Counted from the stretch's first letter, positions 1 through 9,512 are shown. The stretch is 64,000 nucleotides of DNA from Lyticum sinuosum (GCF_034471385.1 NZ_JARGYU010000002.1:1-64000), one strand, 5' to 3'. Notes: generated from the sequence alone by a model not told the origin. Program-made: numbers and translations.

Positions 1-254
1 CCACTTTTTCCACTGTTTTTGCCATCACTTTTCGCACTTCCCGATGCCACACCTTTCTCATTCCCTACACTTTTCACACCACTCTTAAAGCCCCGATTTT
101 CCGCCGTTTTCACTTCTGTTACTTTCTCACTTGCTGCTACCTCCGCAACATCTTTCGTGTTCCCCACCTCATTTTGAGTTTCATTTAAATCCCTTAAACC
201 CCCAAAATTCCCTGCAATTCTTTTAATTGCATTAATTAATTTATTATAAAGCAT
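1..254 (-). CDS. Partial hypothetical protein, Lys/Gly/Ser-rich, runs off the window start
   Basis: An open frame on the minus strand starts with ATG at 254-252 and stays open for 84 codons to the window edge, so the C-terminus is missing. The first 20 residues are Ile/Lys/Asn-rich (begins MLYNKLINAIKRIAG). The rest is low-complexity hydrophilic sequence rich in Lys, Gly, Ser, Val and Glu (for example GNEKGVASGSAKSDGKNSG). Codons such as GTG, GCG, ACG, GGG and CGG are common, unlike every other gene here, so the segment is clearly richer in G+C than its surroundings. I recognise no domain. It could be the start of a secreted or surface protein with a repeat-rich body, or sequence acquired from elsewhere. 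Function is not assignable. Confidence 0.5.
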   Translation of the reverse strand, partial: MLYNKLINAIKRIAGNFGGLRDLNETQNEVGNTKDVAEVAASEKVTEVKTAENRGFKSGVKSVGNEKGVASGSAKSDGKNSGKS

Positions 255-586
255 AATTTTATATAGATTTTTATAAATTTTATTTTTTACTTATAAAAAT
301 CTTACCACATAAAATCTTTTTTTAAATAAAAAAATAAAACTTTTATATTATAACAATAATTATATTTTTATTTTGATTTTTAAAAAAATATGAATTATAA
401 TGCACTATTATCACAATTATATAGAAAAAATCTTGCATCACAATTTTGATAAAATTCTAAATTATCTAGTTGCATAATCAGAAATTATCTGTTAAAATCA
501 AGAAAAGCATTAAAAATTCTAGGTTGCTTGGAATTAAAACTAATCGGATTTGAATTTGTAAATTTTATATTTTGTGCACTGTAAAA
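255..586. other. AT-rich divergent intergenic region
   Basis: This spacer separates the minus-strand partial gene from rpoZ on the plus strand and so should hold the promoters of both. It is almost pure A/T. No convincing -35/-10 pair, RNA gene or repeat could be picked out by eye. Confidence 0.4.
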
Positions 587-1276
587 ATGGTCTCTTCTAA
601 CGTTAATCACACTAATTCTGATGATAATTCGATCTATTACTCTGATTCTGTTTATCAAAATCAAGATAATAACGAGCAAAATATAGATGATATTGATCCA
701 TTTGAGGAGGTTATAATAGCTTCGTGGAGGACTCGTGCTCTACTAAAAGGAGCCGTCCCACTGATTGATAGAGCAAATTTACATCAAAATTCTGATGCTT
801 CAGATTGGGGCGCATCAAATGCTGTGGTAACAGCAATTGCTGAAATTGAAAATGGACTCATTGATATTAAAGCCGCTAGAAATGAAATAATAAAAACAAT
901 TCAAACATATAGAGCTCCTGAATCTATACTAAAAGCCGCAATAAAAGGCTCGGAAAAAAGCGATATTTTTGATGGCAGAAAAAAGAATGATGTTGATAAT
1001 GATTTATATAGTCTTTTTATGGAGGTATTTGAAGAAGATAGTGATGGAAAAGACAGCGATGTAAAAAAAGATACTAGTTCAAATACTAGCCCAAATACTA
1101 GTCCAAATTTAAACACCCCAAGTAAAAATGTCTCTAATAATAGTAATATAACTGCTCAACGTAGCACAACTGCTCAACGTGGCACTGGCAGAAATTATAC
1201 AAAAAAGGAAAAAGAAAGTTATAATGTCGATATAATGGCTTCATACGTATATCAAGACGAAGAGCAAGAATTTTAA
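587..1276 (+). CDS. rpoZ: DNA-directed RNA polymerase omega subunit, with long acidic C-terminal tail
   Basis: Omega stabilises the beta-prime subunit and helps assemble RNA polymerase. The core at about residues 38-105 fits the alphaproteobacterial omega pattern: a helix with FEEVIIASWRTRALLKGA, where the family has FELVLLAAHRAR, then NAVVTAIAEIENGLID matching the family's NPVVALREIADG, then a final helix NEIIKTIQTY. The protein is much longer than usual omega (about 229 against 70-130 residues) because of a Ser/Asp-rich N-terminus and a low-complexity C-terminal tail with short repeats (NTSPNTSPN; TAQRSTTAQRGT). I chose ATG at 587; an upstream TTG at 572 is also in frame. Neither has a clear ribosome binding site. 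The family call rests on the core alone, so confidence is moderate. Confidence 0.66.
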   Translation: MVSSNVNHTNSDDNSIYYSDSVYQNQDNNEQNIDDIDPFEEVIIASWRTRALLKGAVPLIDRANLHQNSDASDWGASNAVVTAIAEIENGLIDIKAARNEIIKTIQTYRAPESILKAAIKGSEKSDIFDGRKKNDVDNDLYSLFMEVFEEDSDGKDSDVKKDTSSNTSPNTSPNLNTPSKNVSNNSNITAQRSTTAQRGTGRNYTKKEKESYNVDIMASYVYQDEEQEF

Positions 1277-1629
1277 GAAATACTATTGAATTTTTTGTCA
1301 ACAAAAATACTTTAGCGGCAAATTAATAATACAACAATTGATAATATATATTCTAATTTTTTTAAATTTAGAAAGTAATAGAAAAGAAAAGTAATAGTAA
1401 AATTGAGAATCAATTAAATAAATTCTAAAATCTGAAAAAATCAGACGAATAAAAATAAAATATTATTTGCAAGATCTACTTTTTTAGAATTAATGTTCTT
1501 CTAAATCTTTTTTTCCTTCCCCTACAGTCTTCTCTTTTTCTTTAATTCCAATAAATCCGACAATAATTTCTTGATTTTTTGGATTTTTTTGGATTTATTT
1601 ATAATATTTAAAGAATCAATGTATTATTT
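1277..1629. other. AT-rich intergenic region between rpoZ and the repeat array
   Basis: No gene is visible. It leads into the tandem array that begins near 1630. A short C/T-rich patch (about 1510-1545) stands out from the A/T background but has no recognised role. Confidence 0.35.
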
Positions 1630-2222
1630 TATTAAGATCTTTATATAAAAATTTTATATAAAAATAATATTTTATTATTCAAAACAGTAACAAAATTCAA
1701 TAAAAGTTTTAATAACTAGTATAAATATTCTAAGAATAAATTAAATTAAATATATTAAATAATAAGTTTTATCTCTATATTTTTACAGAATGCTTTAAGT
1801 TTTATTGAGATCTTTATATAAAAATTTTATATAAAAAATAGTATTTTATTATTCAAAATAGTAACAAAATTCAATAAAAGTTTTAATAACTAGTATAAAT
1901 ATTCTAAATAATAAATAAAATAGAATAAATTAAATATACTAAATAATAAGTTTTATCTCTATATTTTTACAGAATGCTTTAAATTTTATTGAGATCTTTA
2001 TATAAAAATTTTATATAAAAAATAATATTTTATTATTCAAAATAGTAACAAAATTCAATAAAAGTTTTAATAACTAGTATAAATATTCTAAATAATAAAT
2101 AGAATAAAATAAATTAAATATACTAAATATACTAAATAATAAATTTTTATCTTTATATTTTTACAGAATGCTTTAAGTTTTATTGAGATCTTTATATAAA
2201 ATTTTATATAAAAAATAGTGTT
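1630..2222. repeat. Tandem repeat array, units of about 173-194 bp, three full copies and a partial fourth
   Basis: A unit beginning near AGATCTTTATATAAAA recurs with its AGATCT at 1635, 1808, 1992 and 2186, so periods are 173, 184 and 194 bp. Each unit also carries CAAAATTCAATAAAAG, then ACTAGTATAAATATTC, then ACAGAATGCTTTAA in the same order. Length differences come from small insertions of a TAAATA-type motif in the middle of the unit. The last partial copy stops about 20 bp from the ispA stop codon, so the array sits in the ispA 3' flank. No open frame spans it. It resembles other gene-end arrays in this window but does not visibly include ispA coding sequence. Confidence 0.85.
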
Positions 2223-2242
2223 AATTGTATTTAATTATATTT

Positions 2243-3370
2243 TTAATATTGTTTAAAATACTTTATAATATTATCAAGATCTTCTAACATAAAACGCAAA
2301 ATTTTTGATTTCTCTATAATTTCTGGGGAAAAATCTACTATAGATTTTTTCAAGCAAAGAAATATATTATATGTATCTTCGTATTGTTTTTTTAGATTTT
2401 TCTCAATATCTTTGTCATTAAAATCATCATCTTTAGGATAATTATCTATATAATCATCTAACATTTGTAATAATATACCAAGTTTTTTACCTAAATTTAG
2501 TATTAAATTGACAATTTTTTCTAATTTAGATAATTTCAATATATAGTTATTATTATTTCTATTATTTTTTTTATTAATAATTAATTGATTGTTTAATATA
2601 CCACTTTTATAATAATCATTGAGTATTTTATATATATAATTAAAAAATTTACTTTTACTAGATCCTATTAAAATTCCTGCTGACATAGAAAATGTAAATA
2701 ATGCACATGTTTTAGCTAAATGTATATAATATTGATGTCTTGATACAGAAAATACCATATTTTTCTTAAAAAATAATAAGTCCATATTCTGCCCACCAAT
2801 CATTCCTAATATTCCGCTATTGTAGGTTAACATTTTAGTTAAAAAACTATACAAATATTGACTATTTTTAGTATTTTTATTAGTTATTTCGTACAATACT
2901 TCAAGTGATAATGTCAGAAGAGAATTACCAGTTAAAAGAGCTATATCTTCTCCATATTTAGCATGACATGTTAATTTACCTCTACGATATATATCATTAT
3001 CTATACATGGTAAATCGTCATGAATTAAAGAATAATTATGAATTAATTCAATAGATGTTCCACATATTAACATTTCATTAATAAGTGTTAAATTATATAT
3101 TTTTTGAGAATAAAAATAATCATAATTAGTATAATTTTTGTTTTTTTCACAAAAAAAACATATTTCATAAAAAATAGAACTAATTATAAATATTAATAAT
3201 GGACGTAAATGTTTTGCATTTTTGTTTAAAACAGTATATCTCATAGCATCTATAAGATTTACAGTATGTAATCCCGATTGAATAGATTTACTCTCAAGAT
3301 TGTTAAATAAATCTCTTATATATAAAATTAATTTATCAGAATAAAAAGTTGATAACTGAGATAATTCCAT
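2243..3370 (-). CDS. ispA: Polyprenyl diphosphate synthase (farnesyl/geranylgeranyl type)
   Basis: This enzyme condenses isopentenyl diphosphate with allylic diphosphates to supply precursors for ubiquinone and undecaprenyl carriers. The substrate-binding motif is at residues 118-124 (DDLPCID, followed by NDIYRRGKLT), as in IspA enzymes. A GGQNMDL stretch is in the middle, and the second aspartate-rich motif (DDYIDN) lies near residue 310 after LGKKLGILLQML. The N-terminal substrate-binding site reads AKHLRP in place of the common GKRLRP. At 375 residues it is longer than the usual 290-300, through Asn/Lys/Tyr-rich insertions near residues 75-90 and 250-275. It follows trmD on the minus strand 195 bp downstream. 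Chain length of the product cannot be decided from sequence. Confidence 0.93.
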   Translation of the reverse strand: MELSQLSTFYSDKLILYIRDLFNNLESKSIQSGLHTVNLIDAMRYTVLNKNAKHLRPLLIFIISSIFYEICFFCEKNKNYTNYDYFYSQKIYNLTLINEMLICGTSIELIHNYSLIHDDLPCIDNDIYRRGKLTCHAKYGEDIALLTGNSLLTLSLEVLYEITNKNTKNSQYLYSFLTKMLTYNSGILGMIGGQNMDLLFFKKNMVFSVSRHQYYIHLAKTCALFTFSMSAGILIGSSKSKFFNYIYKILNDYYKSGILNNQLIINKKNNRNNNNYILKLSKLEKIVNLILNLGKKLGILLQMLDDYIDNYPKDDDFNDKDIEKNLKKQYEDTYNIFLCLKKSIVDFSPEIIEKSKILRFMLEDLDNIIKYFKQY

Positions 3371-3565
3371 AAATACGTATTTTTGAGAAAATTTTAATAA
3401 ATATTATTATTTAATAATAGTAAAAAAAATAATATATATTCAATATATTACTAAAATAAATTTTTAATTTACCAATTTTTTAATTAAAAACATTTTTTTA
3501 TATATTTATATATATATCTATTACAGATTTTTTAATTAAAAACATTTTCTATATATTTATATTCA

Positions 3566-4309
3566 TTATTTTTTACTATAAATTTTCCATAAATCTGGTC
3601 TTCTTTGTTGTGTTATTTTTTCAGCTTGTGATAATCTCCATTTTTTTATTTTATCATGATTACCTGAAACAAGAATATTAGGAACAGTTCTTTCACGCCA
3701 TTTAAATGGCGCAGTATAATGTGGATATTCAAGCAAGGATTCGTATTTGGTATTAACACAAAGACTTTCTTCTTCTAAAAGAAGACTTTCACTTCCTTTT
3801 CTCTTAGATATCACACCAGGAAGACGACGAACGCATGCATCTATTAAAACATATGCTGCTATATCCCCAGTAGAAAGAACATAATCACCAATACTTATTT
3901 CATCAATAAAAAATTCTTCAAAAATTCTTTGATCTATACCTTCAAAACGACCACAAATAATTTGTATTCCTGAAAATTTACTTAATTCATCAGCCAGTTT
4001 TTGAGTTAGAAGTCTTCCACGAGGAGATAAATAAATAATGGGAAAATTTTGATTATTACACAAAAATTCTTTTTCTATTGCATTTGCTACAACATCTGCT
4101 TTTAATATCATCCCACCACCACCACCATAGGACATATCATCAACCCTTTTTGTATTGTCATTAGTGTAATCTCTAATGTTCTTAGATGATAGAGTCCATA
4201 TACCATTTGTCAGAGCTCTTCCTATTATAGAATAAGATAGAGGACCAGGAAAGAGCTCAGGAAACATGCTTAAAATACGCACTTCCCATGGTAAAAATGA
4301 TGTATTCAA
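3566..4309 (-). CDS. trmD: tRNA (guanine-N1-)-methyltransferase
   Basis: TrmD methylates G37 next to the anticodon using S-adenosylmethionine, which prevents +1 frameshifting. The 247-residue protein is full length. Family landmarks are visible: an N-terminal FPELF, KRVDDMSYGGGGGMIL, the trefoil-knot SAM site with IYLSPRGR, the loop CGRFEGIDQR, and EISIGDYVLSTGD. The C-terminal domain ends with tRNA-contact sequence including PHYTAPFKWRE, VPNILVSGNH and RRPDLW. It lies on the minus strand between rpsK and ispA. In many bacteria trmD sits between rpsP/rimM and rplS, so this position beside rpsK is a rearrangement. Confidence 0.97.
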   Translation of the reverse strand: MNTSFLPWEVRILSMFPELFPGPLSYSIIGRALTNGIWTLSSKNIRDYTNDNTKRVDDMSYGGGGGMILKADVVANAIEKEFLCNNQNFPIIYLSPRGRLLTQKLADELSKFSGIQIICGRFEGIDQRIFEEFFIDEISIGDYVLSTGDIAAYVLIDACVRRLPGVISKRKGSESLLLEEESLCVNTKYESLLEYPHYTAPFKWRERTVPNILVSGNHDKIKKWRLSQAEKITQQRRPDLWKIYSKK

Positions 4310-4537
4310 ATTGCTTGCATATTTATTTAATTTATTTTTCTAAAAAATTAGAATATTCAAAATATATTTTAAATTATACAAGTTATACCAATTATTATAA
4401 ACATTACAATTATAGAATCTATATTAAGTTATTAATTTTAAGTTTATATAGTTCATATAAAATAAATATAATACTCTTATTTAAGATTATCAATTTATTT
4501 TAAATCTTTTAATTAGGATATTGTTTATAATTCTAAT

Positions 4538-4912
4538 TTAAACTTTACGTTTTTTGCGAGGCTTAGATCCATTGTATGGAACTCCGGTAATATCAGTAAT
4601 AGTTGTTACTTCGATATGCTCAAATACAGTTCTAACTGCAGATTCTCTACCTGGGCCTGGACCTGATATTATAATTTCTGCTGTTTTTAATCCATTTGAA
4701 ACTGCCTGAGAAACTGCGCTATCTGCTGCAAGCTTAGCAGCATATGGTGTACTTTTTTTAGATCCGTTATAAAATTTTCCTGCTGTTACAGTATTAAATA
4801 CATTACCATCTTTGTCTGTGACTGTAACATATGTATTATTTAGTGTTGCTTTAATATATATTTTGCCTACAGAAGGACAAGACTTTGATTTTGTAGTTTT
4901 CTGATTTCTCAT
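4538..4912 (-). CDS. rpsK: 30S ribosomal protein S11 (uS11)
   Basis: A component of the 30S platform near the mRNA exit site. The 124-residue protein shows typical S11 sequence: NTYVTVTDKDGN, a central stretch with TPYAAKLAADSAVSQA, then ISGPGPGRESAVRT and the conserved basic C-terminus ITDITGVPYNGSKPRKKRKV. It follows rpsM on the minus strand but with a gap of about 270 bp instead of the usual few bases. rpoA and rplQ, which normally follow in the alpha operon, are absent; trmD comes next. Confidence 0.97.
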   Translation of the reverse strand: MRNQKTTKSKSCPSVGKIYIKATLNNTYVTVTDKDGNVFNTVTAGKFYNGSKKSTPYAAKLAADSAVSQAVSNGLKTAEIIISGPGPGRESAVRTVFEHIEVTTITDITGVPYNGSKPRKKRKV

Positions 4913-5181
4913 GATTAATTAAGTTTTTATCTTATTGTTAAGAATTATAGTTTTTTTTGTATTTATTATAGGTAATATATAGGTAATAATATCTTAAAAA
5001 TTGTCAATATAAAACAACATAATAATATACTGTGCATGAAAGCCACCAGTGATATGTTCTATATTTTGAAAAAAATAAATAGATATTCCATATATTTTAG
5101 TAATTATTATTTTTTTACGAAAGTAATTTATACAATCTATAATAAATCTATAATATATGTATCTTTCTATTAATTTATTTT

Positions 5182-5592
5182 TTATTTAGCAACTTTCTTT
5201 TTACCAGCAATAGGAACAGCTTTACCTTTTCTTGTTCTTGCATTATTTCTAGTATTTTGACCACGAACAGGTAACTTGTTAGAATGACGTATACCTCTAT
5301 AACATCTTATAGATTTTAGGGTCTGAATTTTTTTTTGAACATATCTTACCAAATCACCTTCTATAAGAAGATGACGAGAACTTTCTTTATTCTCAGAAGA
5401 GCACATTTGATCTATAACAGATTTTATCTTAAAAATCTCATTCTCAGTCAAGTTAAAAACTCTTGATTCTAGATTAATATTTGCTTTAATACATATTTGT
5501 TTTGCTGTATATTCTCCTATACCTTTTATATATGTGAGAGCTATTTTAATCTTTTTATTAGTTGGAAGTGTTATTCCTGCTATACGGGCCAT
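5182..5592 (-). CDS. rpsM: 30S ribosomal protein S13 (uS13)
   Basis: S13 contacts the P-site tRNA and bridges the head of the 30S subunit to the 50S. The 136-residue protein starts MARIAGITLPTNKKI, has the helix-hairpin-helix segment YIKGIGEYTAKQI, and ends with the conserved tail YRGIRHSNKLPVRGQNTRNN, ARTRKGKA. It is slightly longer than average because of inserted residues around 60-75. It is the first gene of the minus-strand block rpsM-rpsK-trmD-ispA. Upstream is a long AT-rich region instead of secY/adk/rpmJ, so the ribosomal operon has been split here. Confidence 0.97.
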   Translation of the reverse strand: MARIAGITLPTNKKIKIALTYIKGIGEYTAKQICIKANINLESRVFNLTENEIFKIKSVIDQMCSSENKESSRHLLIEGDLVRYVQKKIQTLKSIRCYRGIRHSNKLPVRGQNTRNNARTRKGKAVPIAGKKKVAK

Positions 5593-6240
5593 TTAAAATT
5601 AAAAATTAATATTTAATATTACACAAAAAAGTACATGATTATGATACCATTTTTTTTTGTATCGTCAATTTTTTTATGTATAAATTCTACATACAGATAT
5701 TTTACATATAAAAAATCTTCATGTAAAAAATTCTGATATACAAATTTGTATATGATAGATTATTGTTATATTTAATTAAAAATATCATTTTTTATAAATT
5801 TTTTATAAAAAAAAATGAACTGAGGCTTCTTCAATAAAAATTTTATATTTATAAGTATTCATTAATAGGGTAAAAAATATTTAAATCAATTAAAAAATTA
5901 CCAATAAAAATAAAATATAATATAAATATAATATATTTATCATATTAATTATTTTATTTTTTATATTAGAAAATATGATTTTTTTATGATATTAAATGAA
6001 TTATTGTTACAAAAAAATATTCTGAATTAAATAAACAATAAATGATAATTAGTATATTTATATAAATAAAAATTTAAAATACTTTATGGAAAATAACTGA
6101 TTACTAACTAAATAGTATAGATTTTTTTAATTAAGTTATTAAAAAATTATAAAAAAATAGTTGTATAAAGATGCAACTTCTAATAAAGATTATATGATAT
6201 AAATAGACGGTTAAAAATCTTATTAAAGAGATTAATAAAA
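5593..6240. other. 648-bp divergent intergenic region between rpsM and atpD, with an 18-bp palindrome
   Basis: No gene is visible. It must hold the promoters for rpsM (leftward) and atpD (rightward). A perfect 18-bp palindrome lies at 5736-5753 (ATATACAAATTTGTATAT). In DNA this rich in A/T short palindromes arise by chance, so a regulatory role is only a possibility. A/G-rich sequence at 6225-6230, ten bases before the TTG at 6241, could be the atpD ribosome binding site. Confidence 0.4.
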
Positions 6241-7794
6241 TTGAAAATAAATATAAATAATATGAAAAAAAATAAAAAAGAAGACGGAATAAAACCAAAT
6301 ACTACTTATATTGATAAAAATAGTTTTATCAATGAAATCCAAGATAATGATAAAGAATCTCGTTATTTAGTTTTAAATAATCTCTCGCAATTACCACATA
6401 TTGTACAAGTTATAGGAGCAGTAGTCGATGTGTTATTTCCAGATGGGAATATGCCAGTAATATCGCATGCTCTTACGTGTAAAGTTGAAAATAGAACATT
6501 ATATCTAGAAGTTGTACAGCATATAGGTGATAATATAGTTAGAACAATTGCTATAGGTGATGTTAGTGGTTTAACACGAAATTTACAAGTTATAGATACT
6601 AAAAGTCCAATAATGATGCCTGTTGGAAAACCAACACTTGGAAGAATATTAAATGTCATAGGAGAACCAATAGATGGAAAAGGAGATATAAAAAGTAATG
6701 AGTATGCTCCTATATATGCAAATCCACCATCTTTTTGTGAGCAATCAACAGATAGTGAGGTATTAGTTACTGGAATAAAGGCAATAGATTTAATTGCTCC
6801 ATATGCAAAAGGTGGTAAAATTGGATTATTTGGTGGTGCTGGTGTAGGAAAAACAGTTATAATTATGGAATTAATAAATAATATAGCTAAAGCTCATGGT
6901 GGAGTTTCTGTTTTTGCTGGTGTAGGTGAAAGAATAAGAGAAGGGAATGATTTATATCATGAAATGATTCAATCTGGAGTTATAGATATTAATAATTTAG
7001 AAAATTCTCGTGTAACATTAGTTTATGGACAAATGAATGAAACACCTGGAGTTAGAAAAACAGTACCATTATCTGCACTTGCAATTGCCGAACATTTTAG
7101 AGATCAAATGCAAGATGTTCTTTTGTTTATAGATAATATATTTCGTTTTACACAAGCTGGAGCAGAAGTATCAGCTCTTTTAGGAAGAATCCCATCTGCT
7201 GTTGGGTATCAGCCAACATTAGCAACTGACATGGGAAATATTCAAGAAAGAATTGCGTCAACAAAAAAGGGTTCAATAACTTCTGTACAAGCTATTTTTG
7301 TTCCAGCAGATGATTTAACAGATCCTGCACCTGCTAATGCCTTTGCTCATTTAGATGCTACAACTGTTTTAAGCAGAGATTTAGCAGCTTTAGGTATATA
7401 TCCTGCTGTAGATCCATTAGATAGCTCATCTCAAATATTAGATGTAAAGATTGTAGGCCACGAACATTATAGAGTTGCTCGAGAAGTAAGAAGAATTCTT
7501 CAAAGCTATAAATCCTTACAAGATATTATTGCAATTTTAGGGATGGAAGAGCTTTCTCCAAAAGATAAAATAACTGTTAATAGAGCTCGGAAAATTCAAC
7601 GTTTTTTATCACAACCTTTGAGTGCTGCTGAAGTATTTACTGGAACTCCTGGAAAATTTCTTAGTATAGAAGAAACAGTTCGAGGTTTTGGTGGGTTAGT
7701 TGATGGGAAATATGATCATATTCCAGAAACAGCATTTTATATGGTAGGATCAATAGATGAAGCTTTGGAGAAAGCAGATCTAATAAAAATATAA
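6241..7794 (+). CDS. atpD: ATP synthase F1 subunit beta
   Basis: Catalytic subunit of the membrane-bound F1Fo ATP synthase. The P-loop GGAGVGKT is near residue 200, preceded by TGIKAIDLIAPYAKGGKIGL. Walker B and the DELSEED region follow (LLFIDNIFRFTQAGAEVSAL; MEELSPKDK). The ATP synthase alpha/beta signature appears as PAVDPLDSSS. Length is 517 residues against about 470-480, the excess being a charged N-terminal extension before LPHIVQVIGAVVDV. The TTG at 6241 has an AAAGAG stretch ten bases upstream; ATG at 6262 is an alternative. atpC does not follow and no other ATP synthase gene is in the window, so the operon is dispersed, as is usual in Rickettsiales. Confidence 0.97.
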   Translation: MKININNMKKNKKEDGIKPNTTYIDKNSFINEIQDNDKESRYLVLNNLSQLPHIVQVIGAVVDVLFPDGNMPVISHALTCKVENRTLYLEVVQHIGDNIVRTIAIGDVSGLTRNLQVIDTKSPIMMPVGKPTLGRILNVIGEPIDGKGDIKSNEYAPIYANPPSFCEQSTDSEVLVTGIKAIDLIAPYAKGGKIGLFGGAGVGKTVIIMELINNIAKAHGGVSVFAGVGERIREGNDLYHEMIQSGVIDINNLENSRVTLVYGQMNETPGVRKTVPLSALAIAEHFRDQMQDVLLFIDNIFRFTQAGAEVSALLGRIPSAVGYQPTLATDMGNIQERIASTKKGSITSVQAIFVPADDLTDPAPANAFAHLDATTVLSRDLAALGIYPAVDPLDSSSQILDVKIVGHEHYRVAREVRRILQSYKSLQDIIAILGMEELSPKDKITVNRARKIQRFLSQPLSAAEVFTGTPGKFLSIEETVRGFGGLVDGKYDHIPETAFYMVGSIDEALEKADLIKI

Positions 7795-7884
7795 ATAATT
7801 ATAATTATTTTTTATTCTTAATAATATTATAATTTATAAAAAACATATAAAAAAATATAAAAAATTTAAAATATTTCATGAAAT

Positions 7885-9393
7885 ATGAATGAAAATAATA
7901 TAAAAAGAGATACAGCTGCTTCCTCTAGATCTCCAAAAATTATGGTTGCTGGGATAGGAGGAGCAGGATGTAATACAATTAATAATATGATCAATGAACT
8001 CAGTAGTAGTAATGTTTATAATAATGACATTCAGAATGTTGATAGAGATCTTATTTTTGTTGCTATGAATACTGATTTTCAAGCATTAAAGCATTCATTA
8101 TCAGAAATAAAACTGAGTTTAGGAGTAGGATCGACAAAAGGATTAGGTGCTGGTTCTAATCCTGAAGTTGGACGTACTGCAGCAGAAGAATCAATAGAAG
8201 AAATATCACGTTTATTCGATGGTGTAGATATGCTTTTTATAGCTGCTGGTATGGGTGGTGGGACAGGTACGGGAGCTGCACCAATTATTGCACAAGTAGC
8301 TAAAGAAATGGGCATATTAACTGTTGGAGTTGTAACAAAACCATTTAAGTTTGAGGGAATAAGGAGAATGCTAATAGCTGAAGCAGGATTAAGCGAAATG
8401 GAAAGACATGTTGATACATTAATTGTTATACCAAATCAAAATTTATTTAGAACTGCTGGGAAAGATACAACTTTTGAAAAAGCATTTAAAATGGTTGATG
8501 GAGTTCTTCATACTGGTATACTTGCTATAATAGATTTGATTCGTGTTCCAGGTATTATTAATCTTGATTTTGCTGATATAGAAAGTATCATGCGTAGAAT
8601 GGGAAGAGCTATGATGGGTACTGGAGAAGCAGAAGGTGAAAATCGTGCTCATATAGCAGCAGAAATAGCAATATCAAATCCTCTGCTTGAAAATTCAACT
8701 ATTAAAGGTGCAAGAGGTATACTGGTTAGTATATCAGGAGGTGATGATATGACTCTTTTTGAAGTAGATGAAGCAGCTAATAGAATACGAGAAGAAGTTG
8801 ATCATAATGCGAATATCATATTTGGTTCTGCTTTTAATCCAGAATTAAAAGGAAAAATAAAAGTTTCAGTAGTTGCTACAGGTATTGATCAATTATCAGA
8901 AAATCATGAATCAAAAACAACAAATGATATTAATGATGATAATAATGATAATAATTTTAGAGAAACTACTAATAACGATTACAATAATAAAAAAAGCTAT
9001 ATAAATGATGATTCATATCAAAATCAACAAAATAAATTAAATATAGATAATAAAAACATATCACCATCACAAGAACATTCTTCTCATTATCGTAATTATT
9101 TAGATGATCAAAATGAGAATTACAATGAAAAATTAAATACAAAAAATGATAACCTTAATAAAGTATCAGTTCCATTATTTGATCACTATACTATGAATAC
9201 ATCAAATCAATATAAGAATGTTGTATCAGATCAAAGCGAAAAAGATAATATGAAAAAAAATAGCCTTATACATCGATTTGGTAGAATAATTTCTAGTGAA
9301 AGAAATAAATTAGATGAAGAAGATTATGATGATGAAAATAATAAAAATAATGACTTAAATATTCCTACTTTTATAAGAAAAAAGAATAAATAA
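7885..9393 (+). CDS. ftsZ: Cell division protein FtsZ
   Basis: Tubulin-like GTPase that forms the division ring. The nucleotide-binding start is IMVAGIGGAGCNTINNMI and the tubulin signature GGGTGTGAAP lies near residue 125. The T7 loop with NLDFADIESIM completes the GTPase core, which ends around residue 340. A disordered linker rich in Asn, Asp and Lys covers about residues 345-490. The last residues, LNIPTFIRKKN, fit the conserved C-terminal peptide that binds membrane anchors in other alphaproteobacteria. Total length is 502 residues, the extra being linker. It follows atpD by 90 bp in the same direction. ftsQ and ftsA are not adjacent. Confidence 0.97.
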   Translation: MNENNIKRDTAASSRSPKIMVAGIGGAGCNTINNMINELSSSNVYNNDIQNVDRDLIFVAMNTDFQALKHSLSEIKLSLGVGSTKGLGAGSNPEVGRTAAEESIEEISRLFDGVDMLFIAAGMGGGTGTGAAPIIAQVAKEMGILTVGVVTKPFKFEGIRRMLIAEAGLSEMERHVDTLIVIPNQNLFRTAGKDTTFEKAFKMVDGVLHTGILAIIDLIRVPGIINLDFADIESIMRRMGRAMMGTGEAEGENRAHIAAEIAISNPLLENSTIKGARGILVSISGGDDMTLFEVDEAANRIREEVDHNANIIFGSAFNPELKGKIKVSVVATGIDQLSENHESKTTNDINDDNNDNNFRETTNNDYNNKKSYINDDSYQNQQNKLNIDNKNISPSQEHSSHYRNYLDDQNENYNEKLNTKNDNLNKVSVPLFDHYTMNTSNQYKNVVSDQSEKDNMKKNSLIHRFGRIISSERNKLDEEDYDDENNKNNDLNIPTFIRKKNK

Positions 9394-9512
9394 AAAAATA
9401 TTTTTTAGTTAGAATTTTAGTTAGATATTAACTAAATATTAATTAAATATAAAAAGTGATACTAATAAAGTAATAACAAATACTTATAAATCATAAATCA
9501 AATAAAGAAGAA

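Noticed and set aside
485..679. 64-codon minus-strand frame across the rpoZ start
   Set aside because: Ile/Arg/Asn-rich shadow overlapping the rpoZ coding start; no family match.
4288..4503. Plus-strand 71-codon frame overlapping the trmD start
   Set aside because: Tyr/Asn/Ile-rich sequence from A/T spacer, no recognisable start context, and it overlaps trmD.
5736..5753. 18-bp palindrome between rpsM and atpD as a regulator site
   Set aside because: No known operator consensus fits and such A/T palindromes are expected by chance; kept only as a note on the spacer.
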